A stretch of 64,000 nt of DNA from Serratia fonticola. GTDB lineage: Bacteria; Pseudomonadota; Gammaproteobacteria; Enterobacterales; Enterobacteriaceae. The stretch is from assembly GCF_001006005.1 (NCBI RefSeq), contig NZ_CP011254.1, positions 3,658,001 through 3,722,000 on the forward strand, read 5' to 3'. Position 1 is the first letter of the stretch. Every line of letters begins with the position of its first letter. This document shows positions 28,026 through 37,358 of this stretch, one piece after another. The notes beneath the pieces were generated by a model that worked only from the letters and a program-made list of their open reading frames with translations, searched no databases and was not told the DNA's origin. A program made the position numbers and the translations under genes.

Positions 28026-28931
28026 TCAGCCAGCATCCTGTTTGATAGAACGGATCATCGACTGTTTGGCGGTATCAAGATGGCGGTGCAGCTCACGGGC
28101 GGCCTCCTGATCGCTGCGGCAGATCAGGGCGCTTAAAATGGCCATATGCTCTTCAATCGCAATAATATTTCTTTGCTTCAGATCGGTTTCATCCCATTGA
28201 TAGTGGAAGTGAAAAATCACCGAAATGATTTCCAGCGACTGATTGAAAAACGGGTTGTTGGCAGCCGACAGGATCAGGGTATGGAAGTCACGATCCAACT
28301 GGGAAAATAATCGATAATTGTCGCTGATGGTGTCGCGCAGCTCGCGATGGCGGTTTAACAACTCTTTGGCCTGCAACCAGCGGCTATCCTGTGCGGGCAG
28401 GTTGATAAAGCGTGATAGCGCGTGGGTTTCCAGCATTTGACGGAGTTCAAATAGCTGCTCGGCATAGTTCTGATCAAACTTTTTCATGCTCCATTGGCCG
28501 CGTCGTACGTTGTCGATAAGGTCAAAGCGGCTGAAGCGCAGCAGGAATTCCCGCACCACTACCGGGCTGACGTTAACCGCGCGTGAAAGTTGCAATTCGG
28601 TGAACGAATCCCCCGCGCGCAGCTGCTTTTGGTTAATCATCTGATAGAACGCTTTCTCAAACAGCTTGCCTTGCTCGTCCAGTGAGTGGCTCATGCATTC
28701 AAAACCGTCTTCTGCCAGCGGCATGCGCAGGATCACATAATCATCATTGACCTTCTCCAGTACCCCGCGTTGATGCAGGTGCGTGAGCGTATGGCGCACC
28801 GTGGTGCGGCTGATGTTATACATTTCTGCCAGCCCCGCCTGGGAAGGCAGCGGTGAGCGGATATGGCCCTTGATGATGCCGTCGATCATCTGATTAACCA
28901 CGTTCTGGCGGAGGTTTTGCGTTCTGCTCAT
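28026..28931 (-). CDS. lgoR: GntR-family regulator of L-galactonate catabolism
   Basis: 301 residues from the ATG at 28931 (MSRTQNLRQNVVNQMIDGII), with AGAGGGAT just upstream; the longer reading from 28967 lacks a ribosome site. An N-terminal winged HTH (PSQAGLAEMYNISRTTVRHT) and a FadR/FCD-type all-helical effector domain with metal-type residues (DRDFHTLILSAANN, EEHMAILSAL) fit the LgoR (YjjM) family. It sits between lgoT and lgoD; in E. coli LgoR activates lgoT/lgoD on L-galactonate. Confidence 0.88.
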   Translation of the reverse strand: MSRTQNLRQNVVNQMIDGIIKGHIRSPLPSQAGLAEMYNISRTTVRHTLTHLHQRGVLEKVNDDYVILRMPLAEDGFECMSHSLDEQGKLFEKAFYQMINQKQLRAGDSFTELQLSRAVNVSPVVVREFLLRFSRFDLIDNVRRGQWSMKKFDQNYAEQLFELRQMLETHALSRFINLPAQDSRWLQAKELLNRHRELRDTISDNYRLFSQLDRDFHTLILSAANNPFFNQSLEIISVIFHFHYQWDETDLKQRNIIAIEEHMAILSALICRSDQEAARELHRHLDTAKQSMIRSIKQDAG

Positions 28932-28978
28932 GAGATCCCTCTGTGGGTTTAGCTGTTTTTTAAGCATTTAAAACCCAT

Positions 28979-28992
28979 TTAAACCGGTTTAA
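28979..28992. promoter_or_regulatory. Candidate LgoR operator
   Basis: TTAAACCGGTTTAA is a perfect 14-bp palindrome in the lgoR-lgoD divergent gap, with a partial direct copy (ATTTAAAACCC) just before it. GntR proteins bind short palindromes of this type. It is 48 bp from the lgoR start and about 90 bp from lgoD. Confidence 0.55.
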
Positions 28993-29080
28993 TTTGTGCT
29001 GACTCACAAATTCTCCACATCAGCTCAATACGCCTGTTCTTTTTGCGGGATAACAGCGCCACATCACAGGAGGAGGGATC

Positions 29081-30106
29081 ATGACCACAATGAATACGCT
29101 AGTTTGTCTGGAGCCGACCCGGCTGGTTTACCAACAAAGGCCGGTACCGCAGCCTGCGCAGGACGAAGCGGTACTAAAAATACTGACGGTAGGCATTTGC
29201 GGTACCGATATCCACGCCTGGTCTGGTCAGCAACCCTTCTTCAGCTACCCGCGGGTGCTGGGGCATGAAATATGCGGCGAGATTGTCAGCGTCGGTAGCC
29301 AGGTTAGTGAATTGCGCGTCGGGCAGCGTGTGGCGGTGATCCCTTATGTTTCCTGTCATCACTGCGGAGCATGCACCAGCGGCAGACCCAATTGCTGCGA
29401 AAATATCTCGGTGATTGGCGTGCATCAAGACGGCGGTTTTAGCGAGTTTTTAAGCGTGCCGGTGAGTAACCTGCTGGCCGTGGATGATGTGGAGCCCCAA
29501 GCGGCGGCGCTGATTGAACCATTTTCTATCAGTGCTCACGCCGTACGCCGAGCGGCCATTGAGCAGGGCGATCATCTATTGGTGGTAGGAGCAGGGCCGA
29601 TTGGCCTAGGGGTTGCGGCTATCGCCAAGGCGGACGGGGCAACCGTGATCGTGGCCGATACCAGCGCAGAGCGCCGAAGTCATGTGGAAAAAATGCTTGG
29701 GCTGACCACGTTAGATCCATCGGACGACGGTTTTGACGCGGCCTTAAGAGCCCAGTTTTCCGGCATGTTGGCGGCAAAAATCATTGATGCCACCGGCAAT
29801 CAGCATGCGATGAACCATAGCGTCAACCTGATCCGCCATGGTGGCAGCATTACGTTTGTCGGCTTGTTCAAGGGCGATCTGCAGTTCTCCGATCCGGAAT
29901 TCCATAAAAAGGAAACCACCATGATGGGGAGCCGCAATGCGACCAAAGAAGACTTTATCAAGGTTGGGCGCTTAATGGCTGCCGGAAAAATAACAGCCGG
30001 GATGATGCTTTCCCATCAATTCGAGTTTTCCACGCTGGCAGATATTTATGAAGCGGAAGTAATTAATAATAAGCAGCTGATTAAAGGCGTGATTCATTTT
30101 AATTAA
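29081..30106 (+). CDS. lgoD: L-galactonate oxidoreductase
   Basis: 341 residues, Zn-dependent medium-chain dehydrogenase. The catalytic Zn site is seen in [10 protein letters not shown] and GHEICGE, the structural Zn cluster in [15 protein letters not shown], and the NAD motif in [10 protein letters not shown]. It is similar to E. coli LgoD (YjjN), which oxidises L-galactonate to D-tagaturonate. GGAGGGATC precedes the ATG. It is divergent from lgoR and is followed at 70 bp by uxaB, which consumes the product, so the two steps are probably one operon. Confidence 0.92.
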   Translation: MTTMNTLVCLEPTRLVYQQRPVPQPAQDEAVLKILTVGICGTDIHAWSGQQPFFSYPRVLGHEICGEIVSVGSQVSELRVGQRVAVIPYVSCHHCGACTSGRPNCCENISVIGVHQDGGFSEFLSVPVSNLLAVDDVEPQAAALIEPFSISAHAVRRAAIEQGDHLLVVGAGPIGLGVAAIAKADGATVIVADTSAERRSHVEKMLGLTTLDPSDDGFDAALRAQFSGMLAAKIIDATGNQHAMNHSVNLIRHGGSITFVGLFKGDLQFSDPEFHKKETTMMGSRNATKEDFIKVGRLMAAGKITAGMMLSHQFEFSTLADIYEAEVINNKQLIKGVIHFN

Positions 30107-30176
30107 CTTGATTACTCCCCAGGTCTTGCCGAGAGTAATTTACGACCTGGGGGATCACCGGATGCAAGGAGCAATA

Positions 30177-31634
30177 ATGAAACAACTTAATCGTAGCGAA
30201 TTTCCTGGCGCGCAATATCCCGATCGCATTATCCAATTCGGTGAAGGTAATTTCTTGCGCGCCTTTGTCGATTGGCAAATCGACCTGCTAAACCAGCATA
30301 CCGGGTTGAATGCTGGCGTGGTGGTAGTGCGGCCAATTGACAGCCAGCAGCCGCCTTCGCTTAATACTCAGGATGGCTTGTATACCACCATTATCCGTGG
30401 GCTGAATGAGCAGGGGGAAGCGGTTTGCGAGCCGCGCCTGATCCGTTCGGTCAACCGGGAAATCAACGTTTATCACCAGTACGACAGCTATCTGGCATTG
30501 GCACGGGATCCGGCGATCCGCTTCGTGTTCTCCAACACCACCGAGGCGGGGATCAGTTATTTACCAGACGATAAGTTCACCGACGCTCCGGCGGCCAGCT
30601 TCCCGGCCAAGCTGACGCGGTTGCTGTTTGAGCGTTTCAGCCATTTTGACGGTGCCGCAGACAAGGGCTGGGTACTGCTGCCGTGTGAGCTGATCGATTA
30701 CAACGGCGAAGCGCTGAAAGAGTACGTGTTGCGCTATACACAACAGTGGCAGTTACCGCAGGCGTTTACCGATTGGCTGAACGACTGCAACACCTTCTGC
30801 TCAACGCTGGTCGATCGTATCGTCACGGGCTACCCACGCGATGAAGTAGATCAGTGGCAACAGCAGTTGGGTTATCAAGATAGCTTCCTCGACACGGCGG
30901 AACATTTCTACCTGTTTGTGATCCAGGGCCCGCAGTGGCTGGCGCAAGAGCTGCATCTGGATAAGTTGGATCTGAATGTCCACATCGTCGATGACATCAA
31001 ACCTTATAAAGAACGCAAGGTAGCGATCCTCAATGGGGCGCATACGGCACTGGTGCCGGTGGCATTCCTGGCCGGTTTGAATACCGTGGGCGAGGCCATG
31101 AGCGATGAGCAGATCGGCGGCTATGTGGCGAACACCATTGCCGAAGAGATTATGCCGGTGCTCGATCTGCCGCAGGAAGAGTTACGGCCATTTGCCGAAG
31201 CGGTACAGAACCGTTTCCGTAACCCGTTTATTCAGCATCAGTTGCTGTCGATTGCGCTGAACGGCATGACCAAATTCCGCACGCGTATTTTGCCGCAGTT
31301 GCTGGCTGGCCAACAGAAAAATGCCGCGCTGCCGAAACGGCTGACCTTTGCCTTGGCCGCGTTGTTGGCCTTCTATCGTGGCGAACGACAGGCGGGTAGC
31401 TATGCATTACAGGATGACGCCCATTGGCTGACGAGGTTCGCAACGCTGTGGGCTGGAGTGGAACATCACGACCTGACGCTCGCGGCGTTGGTAGAAAGCG
31501 TGCTGGCAGATGAAGCGCACTGGGGGCAAAATCTCAATGCCGTTCCTGGGCTGACTGTTGCCGTGACCACCGATCTGCAAGCCATTCTTGACCACGGGAT
31601 GCGTGCGGCATTGAGCGAAATAGAACGCCGATAA
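30177..31634 (+). CDS. uxaB: Tagaturonate reductase (altronate oxidoreductase)
   Basis: 485 residues from ATG 30177, six bases after AAGGA; E. coli UxaB has 483 and aligns from the first residue (start [58 protein letters not shown]). It reduces D-tagaturonate to D-altronate with NADH in galacturonate and galactonate catabolism. In E. coli uxaB is unlinked to lgoD; here it follows it directly. Altronate dehydratase and KDG enzymes are not in the window. Confidence 0.94.
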   Translation: MKQLNRSEFPGAQYPDRIIQFGEGNFLRAFVDWQIDLLNQHTGLNAGVVVVRPIDSQQPPSLNTQDGLYTTIIRGLNEQGEAVCEPRLIRSVNREINVYHQYDSYLALARDPAIRFVFSNTTEAGISYLPDDKFTDAPAASFPAKLTRLLFERFSHFDGAADKGWVLLPCELIDYNGEALKEYVLRYTQQWQLPQAFTDWLNDCNTFCSTLVDRIVTGYPRDEVDQWQQQLGYQDSFLDTAEHFYLFVIQGPQWLAQELHLDKLDLNVHIVDDIKPYKERKVAILNGAHTALVPVAFLAGLNTVGEAMSDEQIGGYVANTIAEEIMPVLDLPQEELRPFAEAVQNRFRNPFIQHQLLSIALNGMTKFRTRILPQLLAGQQKNAALPKRLTFALAALLAFYRGERQAGSYALQDDAHWLTRFATLWAGVEHHDLTLAALVESVLADEAHWGQNLNAVPGLTVAVTTDLQAILDHGMRAALSEIERR

Positions 31635-31669
31635 AACCTCTACTCGCTTATTTTAATCCTGCCAATCAC

Positions 31670-31696
31670 GGGAAATGGCGTTGAACGTCATTTCCC
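31670..31696. terminator. Hairpin after uxaB
   Basis: GGGAAATG pairs with CATTTCCC, with an inner CGTT/AACG stem. There is no T-run. It may end uxaB transcription or lie in the phnC leader. Confidence 0.45.
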
Positions 31697-31780
31697 GGCC
31701 ATAAAACCATCATCTGCGTGTCATACAGTTATTCGTTAATAGGTGCCCATAAGATTAGCCACTGAAATCAGAGAAATCAT

Positions 31781-32614
31781 ATGGCGCAGGCACTGTTAAA
31801 ACTGGCACCGACCGACTATCCAGGGCAGCAACCGATCCCGTTACGCAAGGTATTAGCGGTAAAAGGGCTGGGTAAGGCTTATCAATCTCAGCAACGCGTC
31901 CTCGACGACATCAATTTTGATCTGCACGCCGGGGAGTTTGTGGCGGTAATAGGCCGCTCCGGGGCCGGCAAATCAACCCTGCTGCATACGCTGAACGGCA
32001 CCATTCCTTCCAGCTGTGGCGAGATGCTGCATTTTGAGGACGATGGGGTTGCACAGGATATCGCGCAGCTCTCAGCCCGCCAGATGCGCCAGTGGCGTGC
32101 CCGCTGTGGCATGATCTTCCAGGACTTTTGCCTGGTTCCCCGATTGGATGTGATCACCAACGTGCTGCTTGGCCGCCTCAGCCACACCTCAACGCTGAAA
32201 TCCTTCTTCAAAGTGTTCGACGATGCCGATCGTGCGCGGGCCATCGAGCTACTGCAATGGCTGAATATGCTGCCACATGCGCTGCAACGTGCCGAAAATC
32301 TGTCCGGCGGCCAAATGCAGCGCGTCGCCATCTGCCGCGCGCTGATGCAAAACCCCAAAATTCTGCTGGCCGATGAGCCGGTTGCCTCGCTCGATCCGAA
32401 AAACACCCGCCGCATTATGGATGCGCTACAGAAAGTCAGCGAGAACGATATCGCGGTGATGGTGAACCTGCACTCGGTCGAACTGGTGAGGGAATACTGC
32501 ACCCGGGTGATTGGCATCGCCCAGGGCAAAATCATTTTCGACGGCCACCCGTCGCAGCTTAATGAACGTGTTTTGCAGCAGCTGTATGGCGAAGAAGCCA
32601 ATCAGATCCATTAA
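31781..32614 (+). CDS. phnC: Phosphonate-type ABC transporter ATPase
   Basis: 277 residues. Walker [11 protein letters not shown]-loop IFQDF, ABC signature LSGGQMQR, Walker [13 protein letters not shown] and the switch His in NLHSVEL are all intact. The insertion with [15 protein letters not shown] is typical of PhnC. It energises import with the downstream binding protein and two permeases (phnD, phnE, phnE2). No C-P lyase genes are in the window, so the imported phosphonate, phosphite or related compound is unknown. No clear Pho box was found; GTGTCATACAG near 31718 is only a weak resemblance. Confidence 0.92.
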   Translation: MAQALLKLAPTDYPGQQPIPLRKVLAVKGLGKAYQSQQRVLDDINFDLHAGEFVAVIGRSGAGKSTLLHTLNGTIPSSCGEMLHFEDDGVAQDIAQLSARQMRQWRARCGMIFQDFCLVPRLDVITNVLLGRLSHTSTLKSFFKVFDDADRARAIELLQWLNMLPHALQRAENLSGGQMQRVAICRALMQNPKILLADEPVASLDPKNTRRIMDALQKVSENDIAVMVNLHSVELVREYCTRVIGIAQGKIIFDGHPSQLNERVLQQLYGEEANQIH

Positions 32615-32651
32615 TCACTTGAACGTCACCTTTACACACAGGGCATGCGCA

Positions 32652-33584
32652 ATGAAAAAAGTATTCACACTGACCACCATGATGGCCGGCGTAATGATGG
32701 TATTTACTGCAGGTGCAGCGGATGCGCCGAAAGAGTTGAACCTGGGGATCCTGGGTGGACAGAACGCCACCCAACAGATTGGTGATAACCAGTGTGTGAA
32801 AGATTTTCTCGATAAAGAGCTGAACGTAGACACCAAGCTGCGTAACTCTTCCGACTACTCTGGCGTGATCCAGGGCCTGCTCGGGGGCAAGATCGATCTG
32901 GTGTTAAGCATGTCGCCTTCGTCGTTTGCTTCGGTGTATATCAAGGATCCCAAGGCGGTCGATCTGGTGGGGATCGCGGTGGATGATACCGATCAGTCAC
33001 GCGGTTATCACTCGGTGGTGGTGGTGAAAGCCGACAGCCCTTACAAAAAGCTGGAAGATCTGAAAGGCAAATCCTTCGGCTTTGCGGATCCGGATTCGAC
33101 CTCCGGTTTCCTGGTGCCAAACCAGGTGTTCAAGAAGCAGTTTGGCGGCACGCCGGATAACAAATACAACAACTTCTTCTCCAGTGTCACCTTCTCTGGT
33201 GGCCATGAGCAGGACGTACTCGGCGTGTTGAACGGCCAGTTTGAAGGCGCGGTCACCTGGGCCTCGATGATTGGCGATTACAACACCGGCTATACCAGCG
33301 GAGCCTTCAATCGGATGATCCGTATGGATCATCCGGATTTGATGAAGCAGATCCGCATTATCTGGCAGTCGCCGCTGATCCCTAATGGCCCGATCCTGGT
33401 GAGCAACTCCCTGCCTGCGGATTTCAAAGCCAAGGTGGTCACCGCCATCAAGAAGCTGGATACCGACAACCATCAGTGCTTTATCAAGGCGATGGGCGGC
33501 AAGCAGCACATTGGCGAGGTCACGCTGGCGGAATACCAGACCATTATCGATATGAAGCGTGAGCTGACCAAGGGCGATCGCTAA
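32652..33584 (+). CDS. phnD: Phosphonate-type ABC transporter substrate-binding protein
   Basis: 310 residues from ATG 32652 with a signal peptide ending MMVFTAGAADAP; the longer reading overlaps phnC. The body is a PhnD-type periplasmic binding protein (LNLGILGGQNATQQ, YSGVIQGLLGGKIDLVLSMS, FGFADPDSTSGFLVPN). It lies 37 bp after phnC in one operon. Substrate choice between phosphonates and related oxyanions is open. Confidence 0.9.
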   Translation: MKKVFTLTTMMAGVMMVFTAGAADAPKELNLGILGGQNATQQIGDNQCVKDFLDKELNVDTKLRNSSDYSGVIQGLLGGKIDLVLSMSPSSFASVYIKDPKAVDLVGIAVDDTDQSRGYHSVVVVKADSPYKKLEDLKGKSFGFADPDSTSGFLVPNQVFKKQFGGTPDNKYNNFFSSVTFSGGHEQDVLGVLNGQFEGAVTWASMIGDYNTGYTSGAFNRMIRMDHPDLMKQIRIIWQSPLIPNGPILVSNSLPADFKAKVVTAIKKLDTDNHQCFIKAMGGKQHIGEVTLAEYQTIIDMKRELTKGDR

Positions 33585-33602
33585 GGCGGCTTCGTTCCCG
33601 GT

Positions 33603-33903
33603 CCTCACCCTAACCCTCTCCCACAGGGAGAGGGGACCGATCGAGCTTGTTGATTGCTCTGCGCAATACCTTGCCTTTCTGGTTTTTACTCCCTACTTTC
33701 CGGAGTAGTGGGGGCTAACCAAGCGCTCCGGGCCGCTCCCTCTCCCTGTGGGAGAGGGTAGGGGTGAGGGGAATGTCATATCTGAACCTGCGCCTTCTAC
33801 TTCGAAGAGAGTTGCGTAGGAATGGGCCCAAGACCGAACTCTGTACCTGATGGCAACACTGCATCAGCTCCCTCTCCCTGTGGGAGAGGGTTGGGGTGAG
33901 GGG
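33603..33903. repeat. Three family A palindromic repeats inside the phn operon
   Basis: Copies lie at 33603-33635 (one orientation) and at 33738-33771 and 33870-33903 (opposite). The first two form an inverted pair about 170 bp long, like the element at 16230-16411, though the core sequence is unrelated. The whole 355-bp gap between phnD and phnE has no other feature. The hairpins could lower read-through to the permease genes or stabilise upstream mRNA. Confidence 0.75.
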
Positions 33904-33939
33904 ACAATACTCTCCACTACAAGAAGATGGAAAGCGATT

Positions 33940-34803
33940 TTGAATACCGACTTTGCACACTACTACCAACGGATCCGCAGTAAGCAGAAGCGTGAAACCC
34001 TGCTCTGGTCGCTCGGGCTGGTAGCGCTTTATCTTGGCGCAGGCAATATTGCCGAGTTCAACCTGCATACCGTCTGGGTGTCGATCCCCCATTTCTTTGA
34101 CTATCTGGCAGAAACCATCCCGGTGCTGCACTGGCCGCTGCTGTTCGCCGACGGTCATACCGAAGGCTCCTTCGCCTATTGGGGCTACCGGTTACATATC
34201 CAATTACCGCTGATCTGGGAAACCTTACAACTGGCGCTGGCGGCGACCATTCTTTCCGTGCTGGTGGCAGGCGGGCTGGCCTTTTTGGCGGCCAATAACA
34301 CCCACAGCCCGGCGACGTTGCGCTTTGCCATCCGCACGCTGGTGGCGTTCCTGCGTACCATGCCGGAGCTGGCCTGGGCGGTGATGTTTGTGATGGCGTT
34401 TGGCATCGGTGCCATTCCCGGTTTTATGGCGTTGGCGCTACACACCATCGGCAGCCTGACCAAGCTGTTCTATGAATCGATCGAAACCGCCTCCAACAAG
34501 CCGGTGCGCGGGCTGGCCGCCTGTGGGGCCACGCCGTTACAGCGCATGCGTTTTGGCCTGTGGCCGCAGGTCAAACCGATCTTCCTGTCCTACAGCTTTA
34601 TGCGACTGGAGATCAACTTCCGCCAGTCGACCATCCTCGGCCTGGTAGGAGCAGGCGGAATTGGTCAGGAGCTGATGACCAATATCAAACTCGACCGTTA
34701 CGATCAGGTCAGCATGACGCTGCTGCTGATTATCGTGGTGGTTTCGCTGCTGGATTACGCCTCCGGTGAATTACGTAAACGCGTTGTCGAGGGGAAAGCC
34801 TAA
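33940..34803 (+). CDS. phnE: Phosphonate-type ABC permease, first copy
   Basis: 287 residues from a TTG at 33940 (first residues LNTDFAHYYQRIRSKQKRE), with GGAAAG just upstream. An ATG at 33850 would extend the protein by 30 residues, but those codons come from a repeat element, so I reject it. About six membrane segments with the permease loop motif ACGATPLQRMRFGLWPQVKP (EAA-type) and LGLVGAGGIGQELM. It pairs with the second permease, whose start overlaps its stop by one base (TAATG). Confidence 0.88.
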   Translation: MNTDFAHYYQRIRSKQKRETLLWSLGLVALYLGAGNIAEFNLHTVWVSIPHFFDYLAETIPVLHWPLLFADGHTEGSFAYWGYRLHIQLPLIWETLQLALAATILSVLVAGGLAFLAANNTHSPATLRFAIRTLVAFLRTMPELAWAVMFVMAFGIGAIPGFMALALHTIGSLTKLFYESIETASNKPVRGLAACGATPLQRMRFGLWPQVKPIFLSYSFMRLEINFRQSTILGLVGAGGIGQELMTNIKLDRYDQVSMTLLLIIVVVSLLDYASGELRKRVVEGKA

Positions 34804-35690
34804 TGTCCGTTCAGCCGATCTCTGCCACCAATCTGCAGCAACTCAAGCAGCAGAACCCGGAAATCTTCTCACGCCAAGGGCGCTATCTGCGTACCCTAGG
34901 CATGATTACCGTGGCGATTGTGTTGTATTACGTCTTCTTCTTCCTGGTGTGTGGCATTTCCTGGCCGCAGTTTGCCAACGGTTGCCAACAGATTAGCCGC
35001 TACTTTATGCGCATGTTTGTCTGGCATGACTTTGCCAACTGGCCGTTTGGCTATTATTTCCAACAGATCTTTATCACTCTGGCGATCGTGTTTGCTGGCA
35101 CTATTACGGCAACGCTGCTCGCTTTACCGCTGTCGTTTCTTGCCGCGCGCAACGTAATGTCCTCGCCTGTGCTACGGCCAATTGCGACGCTGGTTCGCCG
35201 CCTGTTGGATATTCTGCGGGGGATTGATATGGCTATCTGGGGTCTGATTTTTGTGCGTGCCGTGGGCATGGGGCCGCTGGCCGGGGTGTTGGCCATCGTG
35301 ATGCAGGATATCGGCCTGCTTGGCAAGCTGTATGCCGAAGGCCACGAAGCGGTGGATAAATCTCCCAGTCGTGGGCTGACGGCGGTGGGCGCTAATGGGC
35401 TGCAAAAACACCGTTATGGCATTTTCACCCAATCCTTCCCGACCTTCCTGGCGCTGAGCCTGTACCAGATTGAGTCCAATACCCGTTCGGCGGCGGTGCT
35501 CGGTTTTGTCGGCGCTGGGGGGATCGGCCTGGTCTATGCCGAGAACATGCGGCTGTGGAACTGGGACGTCGTGATGTTTATCACCCTGATCCTGGTGGTG
35601 ATCGTGATGCTGATGGACAAGATCTCCGCCATCCTGCGTAACAAATATATCGTTGGTGAAGAAATTCCGCTTTACCCGAAAAATCATTAA
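34803..35690 (+). CDS. phnE: Phosphonate-type ABC permease, second copy
   Basis: 295 residues. The ATG overlaps the stop of the first permease, indicating translational coupling. Membrane segments and the EAA-type loop (TAVGANGLQKHRYGIFTQ) and the end VLGFVGAGGIGLVY mark it as a PhnE paralogue. Two different PhnE proteins per system are common in phosphonate importers and probably form a heterodimeric channel. A weak hairpin (35697-35718) follows. Confidence 0.88.
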   Translation: MSVQPISATNLQQLKQQNPEIFSRQGRYLRTLGMITVAIVLYYVFFFLVCGISWPQFANGCQQISRYFMRMFVWHDFANWPFGYYFQQIFITLAIVFAGTITATLLALPLSFLAARNVMSSPVLRPIATLVRRLLDILRGIDMAIWGLIFVRAVGMGPLAGVLAIVMQDIGLLGKLYAEGHEAVDKSPSRGLTAVGANGLQKHRYGIFTQSFPTFLALSLYQIESNTRSAAVLGFVGAGGIGLVYAENMRLWNWDVVMFITLILVVIVMLMDKISAILRNKYIVGEEIPLYPKNH

Positions 35691-35696
35691 CCTCTG

Positions 35697-35718
35697 CGGG
35701 TAAACCCTGGTTTGCCCG
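35697..35718 (+). terminator. Hairpin after the phn operon
   Basis: CGGGTAAACC and GGTTTGCCCG form a 10-bp stem with one G-T wobble and a 2-base gap; a real loop would open the inner pairs. No T-run follows. Confidence 0.4.
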
Positions 35719-35820
35719 TGGAAATTCCATTGAGAAACCCCCGCCGGATCCCTATACTGCCGCCATGCAAGGTGTGCAGCGCTGCACGCCTCTCCTGATT
35801 GACAAGCGAAAGGCTATTCC

Positions 35821-36285
35821 ATGATTAACAATGATGTGCTGCGCAGCGTGCGCTACATGCTGGCTATTAATGACTCGAAGATGGTAGAAATCGTCAAGCT
35901 GGACGGTTTTGACGTCGATGTCGCAGCCATGGGGACCTACATGATCAAGGAAGGCGAGCCGGGTTTTGCCAACTGCCCCGACGAAGTGATGGCCCATTTC
36001 CTCAATGGCCTGGTGTTCTTCAAGCGTGGCAAAGACGATAAATTCCCGGCGCCGGCGGTAGAGCTGCCGATCACCAACAACCTGGTGCTGAAAAAGCTGC
36101 GTGTGGCGTTTGAACTGAAAGATGTCGATCTGCACCAGATTTTTACCGCGGTGGAATTCCGTATCTCCAAGCCTGAGCTGAGCGCGCTGTTCCGCAAAGA
36201 AGGCACCAAAAACTACCGCCCATGTGGCGATCAGATGCTGCGCTACTTCCTGAAAGGGCTGACCCAGCGCATCCGCGGCGCATAA
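35821..36285 (+). CDS. yehS: DUF1456 family protein YehS
   Basis: 154 residues, close to E. coli YehS in length and sequence (MINNDVLRSVRYMLAINDSK, then CPDEVMAHFLNGLVFFKRG). The protein contains two similar DUF1456 repeats: residues 1-70 and 85-150 (NNLVLKKLRVAFELKDVDLH mirrors NNDVLRSVRYMLAINDSKMV). No biochemical function is known. A strong terminator follows. Confidence 0.9.
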   Translation: MINNDVLRSVRYMLAINDSKMVEIVKLDGFDVDVAAMGTYMIKEGEPGFANCPDEVMAHFLNGLVFFKRGKDDKFPAPAVELPITNNLVLKKLRVAFELKDVDLHQIFTAVEFRISKPELSALFRKEGTKNYRPCGDQMLRYFLKGLTQRIRGA

Positions 36286-36305
36286 TCCCGCGTAGCAAGG
36301 CATCA

Positions 36306-36332
36306 GGCGCCCTCATTAAGGGCGCTTTTTTT
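36306..36332 (+). terminator. Rho-independent terminator after yehS
   Basis: GCGCCC and GGGCGC form a stem around a TCATTAA loop, followed by seven T. Confidence 0.9.
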
Positions 36333-36419
36333 GTGTACCCTGCATTTGTCGATCATACTCAGTACGATGTCACTTTGCGGCAGTACATGTCCGAACTTTC
36401 CGACTGAAATAAGGGAATT

Positions 36420-37358
36420 ATGACGACAGCACCCACGACGTTGCCACCAGTGTTAACCAGCACGGCAATAGAACAAAAAATCCTGCGCAGGTCGATCTTC
36501 TGCACGCTGTTTATCGCCAGTGCCGGGATCGTGTTCGGGATTGTCTGCGGTTCCATGTCGATCGTGTTTGACGGTATGTTCTCGGCGTTGGATGCGGGCA
36601 TGTGTTCATTATCCTTGCTGGTATCCCGCCTGCTGGGGCAACCCCATAGCCGCCGTTTTCAGTATGGGTTCTGGCATGTCGAACCGCTGGTGCTGGCATT
36701 TAACGGCAGTTTACTGACGTTGTTGTGTCTGTATGCCTTTGTGAATGCCGTCAAAGGGATTGCCGACGGAGGGCGCGAACTCGAGCTGGGCTGGGCGATT
36801 GTCTATGCCGTTACCGTCAGCGTTTTCTGCTTCACTCTCTATGTTAAGCAAACCCGGCTGAATAAGCAGGTTAAATCGGAACTGATCGCGCTGGATAACA
36901 AAAGCTGGCTGATGTCGGCCTGCATCAGTTCGGCGCTATTGGTGGCTTTTATTCTTTCCTGGCTAATGGAAGGAACCCGTTATGAATACCTCAACGTCTA
37001 TGCCGACCCCTTTGCGTTGGCACTGTTGACGCTGGTATTGATCCCGGTGCCGATCAAAACGGTAAAATCTGCCATTCAGGAGGTGCTGCAGATGACGCCG
37101 GACAGCCTGGATGCCAAGGTGGAAGCCATTATGGCTCAGTTGACGCTGGAGTATGGCTTCCTGGATTATTCCAATTACGCCACCCGCGTTGGCCGCGGGC
37201 TGTTTATTGAGATCCACATCGTGATCCCGCCAGAGATGGAACACAGCGGCGTGCACAAGCTGGATAAAATCCGTGACCAGATAGCCGACGCCATTGGTGA
37301 AGATAGCCCGCACCGCTGGCTGACCATCTCCTTTACCCATAACGCCAAGTGGCTATAG
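36420..37358 (+). CDS. Cation diffusion facilitator family transporter
   Basis: 312 residues with about six membrane segments, then a cytoplasmic domain (about 225-312) with the CDF C-terminal pattern (TRVGRGLFIEIHIVIPPEM, LDKIRDQIADAI). Metal-binding Asp residues can be seen in FDGMFSALDAGM and YADPFALA. It lacks the His-rich loop of zinc exporters, so the metal is open (Mn, Fe, Co or Zn). Its stop overlaps that of the convergent acetyltransferase gene by 6 bp. Confidence 0.87.
   Translation: MTTAPTTLPPVLTSTAIEQKILRRSIFCTLFIASAGIVFGIVCGSMSIVFDGMFSALDAGMCSLSLLVSRLLGQPHSRRFQYGFWHVEPLVLAFNGSLLTLLCLYAFVNAVKGIADGGRELELGWAIVYAVTVSVFCFTLYVKQTRLNKQVKSELIALDNKSWLMSACISSALLVAFILSWLMEGTRYEYLNVYADPFALALLTLVLIPVPIKTVKSAIQEVLQMTPDSLDAKVEAIMAQLTLEYGFLDYSNYATRVGRGLFIEIHIVIPPEMEHSGVHKLDKIRDQIADAIGEDSPHRWLTISFTHNAKWL

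Noticed and set aside
31700..31780. Pho box before phnC
   Set aside because: GTGTCATACAG is only half a box and the second repeat is missing.
31888..32601. 237-residue minus-strand ORF opposite phnC
   Set aside because: phnC has all ABC ATPase motifs; the antisense frame has none and is a GC-bias shadow.
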